DNA of 64,000 nucleotides from Chlamydoabsidia padenii (lineage: Eukaryota > Mucoromycota > Mucoromycetes > Mucorales > Cunninghamellaceae). How positions within the stretch are numbered: the stretch's first letter is position 1; each line of letters starts with the position of its first letter. Positions 60,314 through 64,000 of this stretch are shown here, piece by piece. The notes under the pieces are model-generated. The model did not search any database and was not told the DNA's origin. It was given only the letters and a program-made list of their open reading frames with translations. The translations under genes and the position numbers were made by a program. The stretch spans positions 1,550,001 to 1,614,000 of the forward strand of contig JAIWND010000002.1 in the NCBI GenBank assembly GCA_025330725.1, in the 5' to 3' direction.

Positions 60314-60666
60314 AATGTATAGAAAGTTATGATATAAAGTAAAGGAAGGAAGGATGGGGAAGGGAGACGAATGAGTTAAAGGGGAAAAAAAAGACAAAGA
60401 AAAGAGAAAGGGAGAAAAAAAGAAAGTAGACTATTGAATTTGGATACCCGAACCAGAGAGGCACAAAGTTAATTGGCTCACGGTGGATAAAAATAGTTTA
60501 GAGAGCGTAACCAAAAAGGCAACATTACAACCCCGCCCATCATCAATTAAGTCCTATGTATGTATGAATAGTAAATCAAAAAGGATGCTTTTTATTTATT
60601 ATTAGTTTTGTGCCTATTTTACCTAAATTAATACTAATGATGATGATACCAAAAAGTAAACTATAA
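60314..60666. other. Intergenic, promoter of the secreted-protein gene
   Basis: AG-rich leader on the plus strand, GGCGGGGTTGTAAT (reverse of 60527-60540) resembling the recurrent element, and the 3' end of the sestrin gene. No gene. Confidence 0.55.
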
Positions 60667-63600
60667 CTAAACCAGAGACACAAAGTATAATCCATAACAA
60701 AGTAATGCTTGTTTGCGAGCAGAGGCAATCAATAGGTTCATGTGGCACTTTTCTTCAGATCGTAAGGATATACCCACATTACTCCAATCGTTCCGATCCA
60801 AAAGATGAGGCTGATGACATACTTTCTGGATATAGCACCGAGTTTGTTCACCCAGATATTTCGGTATGTCTTCATAATTGTAATCTTCTTTGGTTACCCC
60901 AAGTAATTGTTGGACATAGTAAAAGATCGCACGTCGTAAAGGTGATGTATCCACTGTACCGTCTGTCACTTGGTGGAAGATGCTAAATAATCAAAAGAGA
61001 GAGATAGAGAAAAAGAAAGATGCCATTTAATAACTATATGATGTATTGATTACGGTTCATTAATAGCTTACCTCCAATCAGTTATACTAAGTGATTCAAT
61101 GAATTCATCATCAAGTTCATTCCCTACACCAGGTAAAAAGTGATTCACCAGATCGCATCCATGATCTTCCCAACAGTATTCGGATAGCATGAATTCACCA
61201 TAATCCTCGTGACCAAATTCAAAGGCTTCATATTCCAAAGGCGCCGTTGATCCATTCATATCATTGTTTTTAGTAGTAGTAGTGGTGGTGGTAGTAAATC
61301 GTGATAGGTCTTCATATATAACGTTGACTTTTCCAGTATCTTGTTGTTGTTCCGTCAATTCATTATCCGTAGCTACATAAAGATAAAAGATTAGTTGTTA
61401 AACAAAGAATGAATTGATTATTTACCTAAAGTGTCGTTTTCTTGTTGTTGTTGTGCTACGTTGTTTTCATTTTGAGAGAATATCTTCAAGTCCGCCAAAC
61501 TTTGATGTAGTTCATCCTTCAGTTCGCCCTTGACTGATTTTAATTTCGAGATGAGAGCAGCAGTATGATCCAGATACAAAGAGTTGTGTTTTTCGTCATT
61601 GATGGTGGAGATGTTATTTTCATCGTCAGAGTCAAACATGGATACACCCAATCCAGCGCCTTTATCAGACACAAATGATTGTTGCTCGTCGTCATTATTG
61701 CTGATTTCATAGTCATCAGTATCGCTTGATTTGCTTGATTTTGGACTGATTTGACTATCGTACCACCCTGTTGCGCATGATGCTGCTCGTACCGCCAATT
61801 CCTCATCCATAGATAAATGCTGATGACGATGGTGATGGTGACGATGAGAGGTAGGTTGTATGTTATCATCCAGTTCATTTTCGATACCACAGCAAGAATC
61901 AAAGCCATGGACATAATAGCCACCATACATATCCAATTCAGGGGCCACACCACAAGAGAGGACAAAGCTACCCAGACTTAAAAATGTCGAGATGACAAGG
62001 ATTGCCTGGACCAATTCGCCTTTACTCCAAGTCATGTTAAGTGTACATGTCGAATTAGTTCTTGTAGCAGAGTCAGGTACCATCATCAAGGCCAATATAT
62101 CATCTTCGGTGAGTCGCCATGGTTGCCTTGCCATTTTAGTTAAGAATCCAGTAACACGTTGAAGTTTCACAGGACAATGGTCGATTCCCTTGAGCCATGT
62201 CGGATCACCTCCATTCTGTAAAAAGTCCAGCTTCAAAGTAGATACGAGGTATTGACATTGTAATTCCGCACTTGCCTACAGGATATACATATATATAAAG
62301 TGAGTACAACTAATGCCATTTTTTTTTTTTCAATATATTATTACCATTATGCCAAGGTAAATTCGCCATGTACGGTGTAGAGGTCCAATGGATGCTTTAG
62401 TAATGTTGTTTATTGTCAATTGGAATATTTCATAGTATGTCGGGAAGAATGAGATGATCCGATAAACATTGCTGAGTCGTCCTTCATCCAAAAATGTCTT
62501 GACAAGCATTTGCCGCACATATTCATCCGAGGGTCGACCACCAGTGCATTTGCCCCGAGTTGTAAATGACATTGGCTTGGATGTTCCATCGTCAGTCAAA
62601 GATTCGTCGTCATCATTATCATTATCGTTTTCGGCATTGTATATATCATTATCATTTTCAGGATCACCATCAGATTTCATAAAAGAGGATGTTGTGGATG
62701 AGAAGGAAGATGCCATTGACGTTAAACGAGATCTGGATCGTCTGTTATGATTACGATGGTGTTGAATATAATTATGCATAGAAGGTGATGTTGTTGATTT
62801 ATCCATTTCCATCGAGATCGTGTCACTGCCATTGCCGCAGTCACTTGCGTCGTGAGACCATGGTGAGTAGGAGAGGTTGGAAGGTCGTGGGTAAGAGATG
62901 ACAATTTGTACTGAGCTTGTTGATTCCAATGAAAAGATATCTTGTAATGGAATAAAGTAGGAAGGTGACAATTGACGAGGTTGTGGTGTTGGTATGATTC
63001 CCGTGTCCTAAAACAAACAAATAAGCAAACAAGTTAATAAAGGCTCGATCCTATCATTCATTTTCCTTTTTTGTCGCTAGATCCATCTTCTTCCCCCTTT
63101 TTTATTTTTATTTTTAACTTACCAATGTTGTTTTTAAGAATTGTTGGAAAGTCAATCGGACATCACGGAAGGGACAGGTGTAAGATAACCGAAGCATAGT
63201 CAACAAAAAGTATTGCAGTTCTTCATCTGATCCACCCGTTTCCAAACATGTCACGGGAACAGTAATGTCGTCATTTGTTTGAGGAATAGAGTGCGTATAG
63301 GCATTGGTGATAGCCGGATTTGTTGATTCACTTGTGTCAATTGTAAGAGAAGTGTTGGCAGCCTTTTCATCGTCCCGTTGTTGTTGCGGTGGCGTTGCAG
63401 TAGAAGAAGACCTGGACATTGTCGCTGTCTTTTTCATAGGTGAAAAGGGTGATTTGGCCGTACGCATATAAGACTTGACCACCTGAATGATCTTTTCCAA
63501 TGGGACTTGTCGTTCCGTAAAAGAATCCACCTGTAGCGCTTTGAATAGAGCAATGCGTAATCGTGAAGATTCTAGTCGACGAGCTCGGACATCACGTGCT

Positions 63601-63744
63601 AGAGCAAAGTATAAACAAAGGAGTTGATGTTAGTTTTGTTCATTGTATAGTGTGATTAGTAGCTTCAAGTTGGTTCTATTCTATTTTACCTGTCTCTTCT
63701 TCCAAATGAGGATCATAGTTTTGATGGCACGGATCTTGGGACAT
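60667..63744 (-). CDS. Sestrin homologue
   Basis: Six minus-strand exons (63690-63744, 63123-63598, 62345-63007, 61426-62275, 61072-61372, 60667-60982) join in frame to about 886 residues. Sestrin blocks appear in order: FLDEGRLSNVYRIISFFPTY with GPLHRTWRIYLGIM, then a C-x-Y site (Cys405, Tyr407) with FLQNGGDPTWLKGIDHCPVK, ELVQAILVISTFLSLGSFV, CWEDHG (749-753) with VNHFLPGVGNELDDEF, VDTSPLRRAIFYYV, EDYNYEDI and SEEKCHMNLL. Sestrins bind GATOR2 and report leucine to TORC1, and some act in peroxide defence. The His that follows the C-x-Y pair in animal sestrins is Leu412 here. Long acidic, Ser-rich linkers make it larger than animal forms. The start at 63744 was chosen because sequence above it looks like a leader. 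Confidence 0.85.
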
Positions 63745-64000
63745 GGATGGTAGAGCACCGTGATAAGTGTGATCAAGTAGAAGGATAAAGTTGAAAGTGT
63801 AAATGAGTTTGTTGTTTGAATTAGAATACGTAATAAAGTGAAAGTATAAAGTGGGTGGGTATTGTTGGAAAAGAAAAAGAAGAAGAGAAGAAAAAAAAAA
63901 AAAAATCTCAGCAAAATAAAATTCGGGGGTTGAAAATACAGTATCCAACCTGATCTGATATGAAGTGAGAAGGAATCTTATCAGCCATCACTGCACGAGC
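63745..64000. other. Promoter of the sestrin gene
   Basis: Minus-strand leader is CT-rich with a T tract. CGGGGGTTGAAA (63924-63935) is a degenerate copy of the recurrent element about 180 bp upstream of the start. A minus-strand frame entering from the window edge (63946-64000) could be an upstream exon; no clear acceptor links it. Confidence 0.5.

Noticed and set aside
1..64000. CRISPR arrays, rRNA genes, tRNA genes, bacterial operons
   Set aside because: None seen on reading both strands; the many short introns show a eukaryotic nuclear region.

Overview
The window is nuclear DNA of a fungus, most likely an early-diverging (Mucoromycota-like) one. This is inferred from dense protein genes broken by many short introns (about 50-130 nt, mostly GTAAGT...AG with CTAAC/CTAAT-like branch sites), T-rich intron ends and AATAAA-type 3' ends. 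It is also inferred from the gene content: Sla1, Iml2, Rpb2, Atp4, a complex I B14.7 subunit, and a sestrin, a family best known from animals. No bacterial-type operon, CRISPR array, rRNA or tRNA gene was seen. Exon joins below were made by eye from splice signals plus reading frame, so single splice sites may be off.

Layout. 1.7-17.1 kb (all +): vacuolar-type alkaline phosphatase, small PH-domain protein, Rrp7, RhoGEF with a long Ser-rich tail, Iml2/TTC39 protein, peroxisomal SCP-x-type thiolase. 17.9-22.2 kb (-): RPB2, sharing a divergent promoter region with TTI2 (+, 22.6-24.0 kb). 24.4-28.1 kb (+): SLA1. 28.4-28.8 kb (-): mitoribosomal mL54. 30.4-32.2 kb (+): YAT-type amino-acid permease. 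32.2-39.4 kb: a gene-poor stretch with a decayed Fanzor/TnpB-like nuclease, a retrotransposon-gag-like relic, and a family of about 200-bp repeats, two copies of which form an inverted pair. 39.5-48.9 kb (all -): casein kinase 1, PIG-Y homologue, ATP4, and a SIT4/PP6-associated SAPS protein. 50.2-51.9 kb (-): sugar transporter. 53.9-58.5 kb (+): complex I B14.7 subunit, tiny secreted protein, NMN adenylyltransferase, membrane-anchored coiled-coil protein. 59.1-63.7 kb (-): secreted two-domain protein and a large sestrin homologue.

Most of these are unrelated housekeeping genes. Two functional links may be noted: TTI2 (assembly of TOR-type kinases), the SAPS subunit (Sit4/PP6 phosphatase downstream of TOR) and the sestrin (amino-acid signalling to TORC1) all touch the TOR pathway; ATP4 and the B14.7 subunit serve oxidative phosphorylation.

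The main observations worth following are: (1) a recurrent element, GCGGGATTTGAA or its complement, found about 18 times, often 90-180 bp before start codons, which resembles an E2F-like half site fused to a CHR box; (2) the Fanzor-like relic and the neighbouring repeat family; (3) the sestrin, whose AhpD-like centre keeps Cys and Tyr but lacks the His; (4) two in-frame, stop-free short introns that would be easily mis-annotated as coding.
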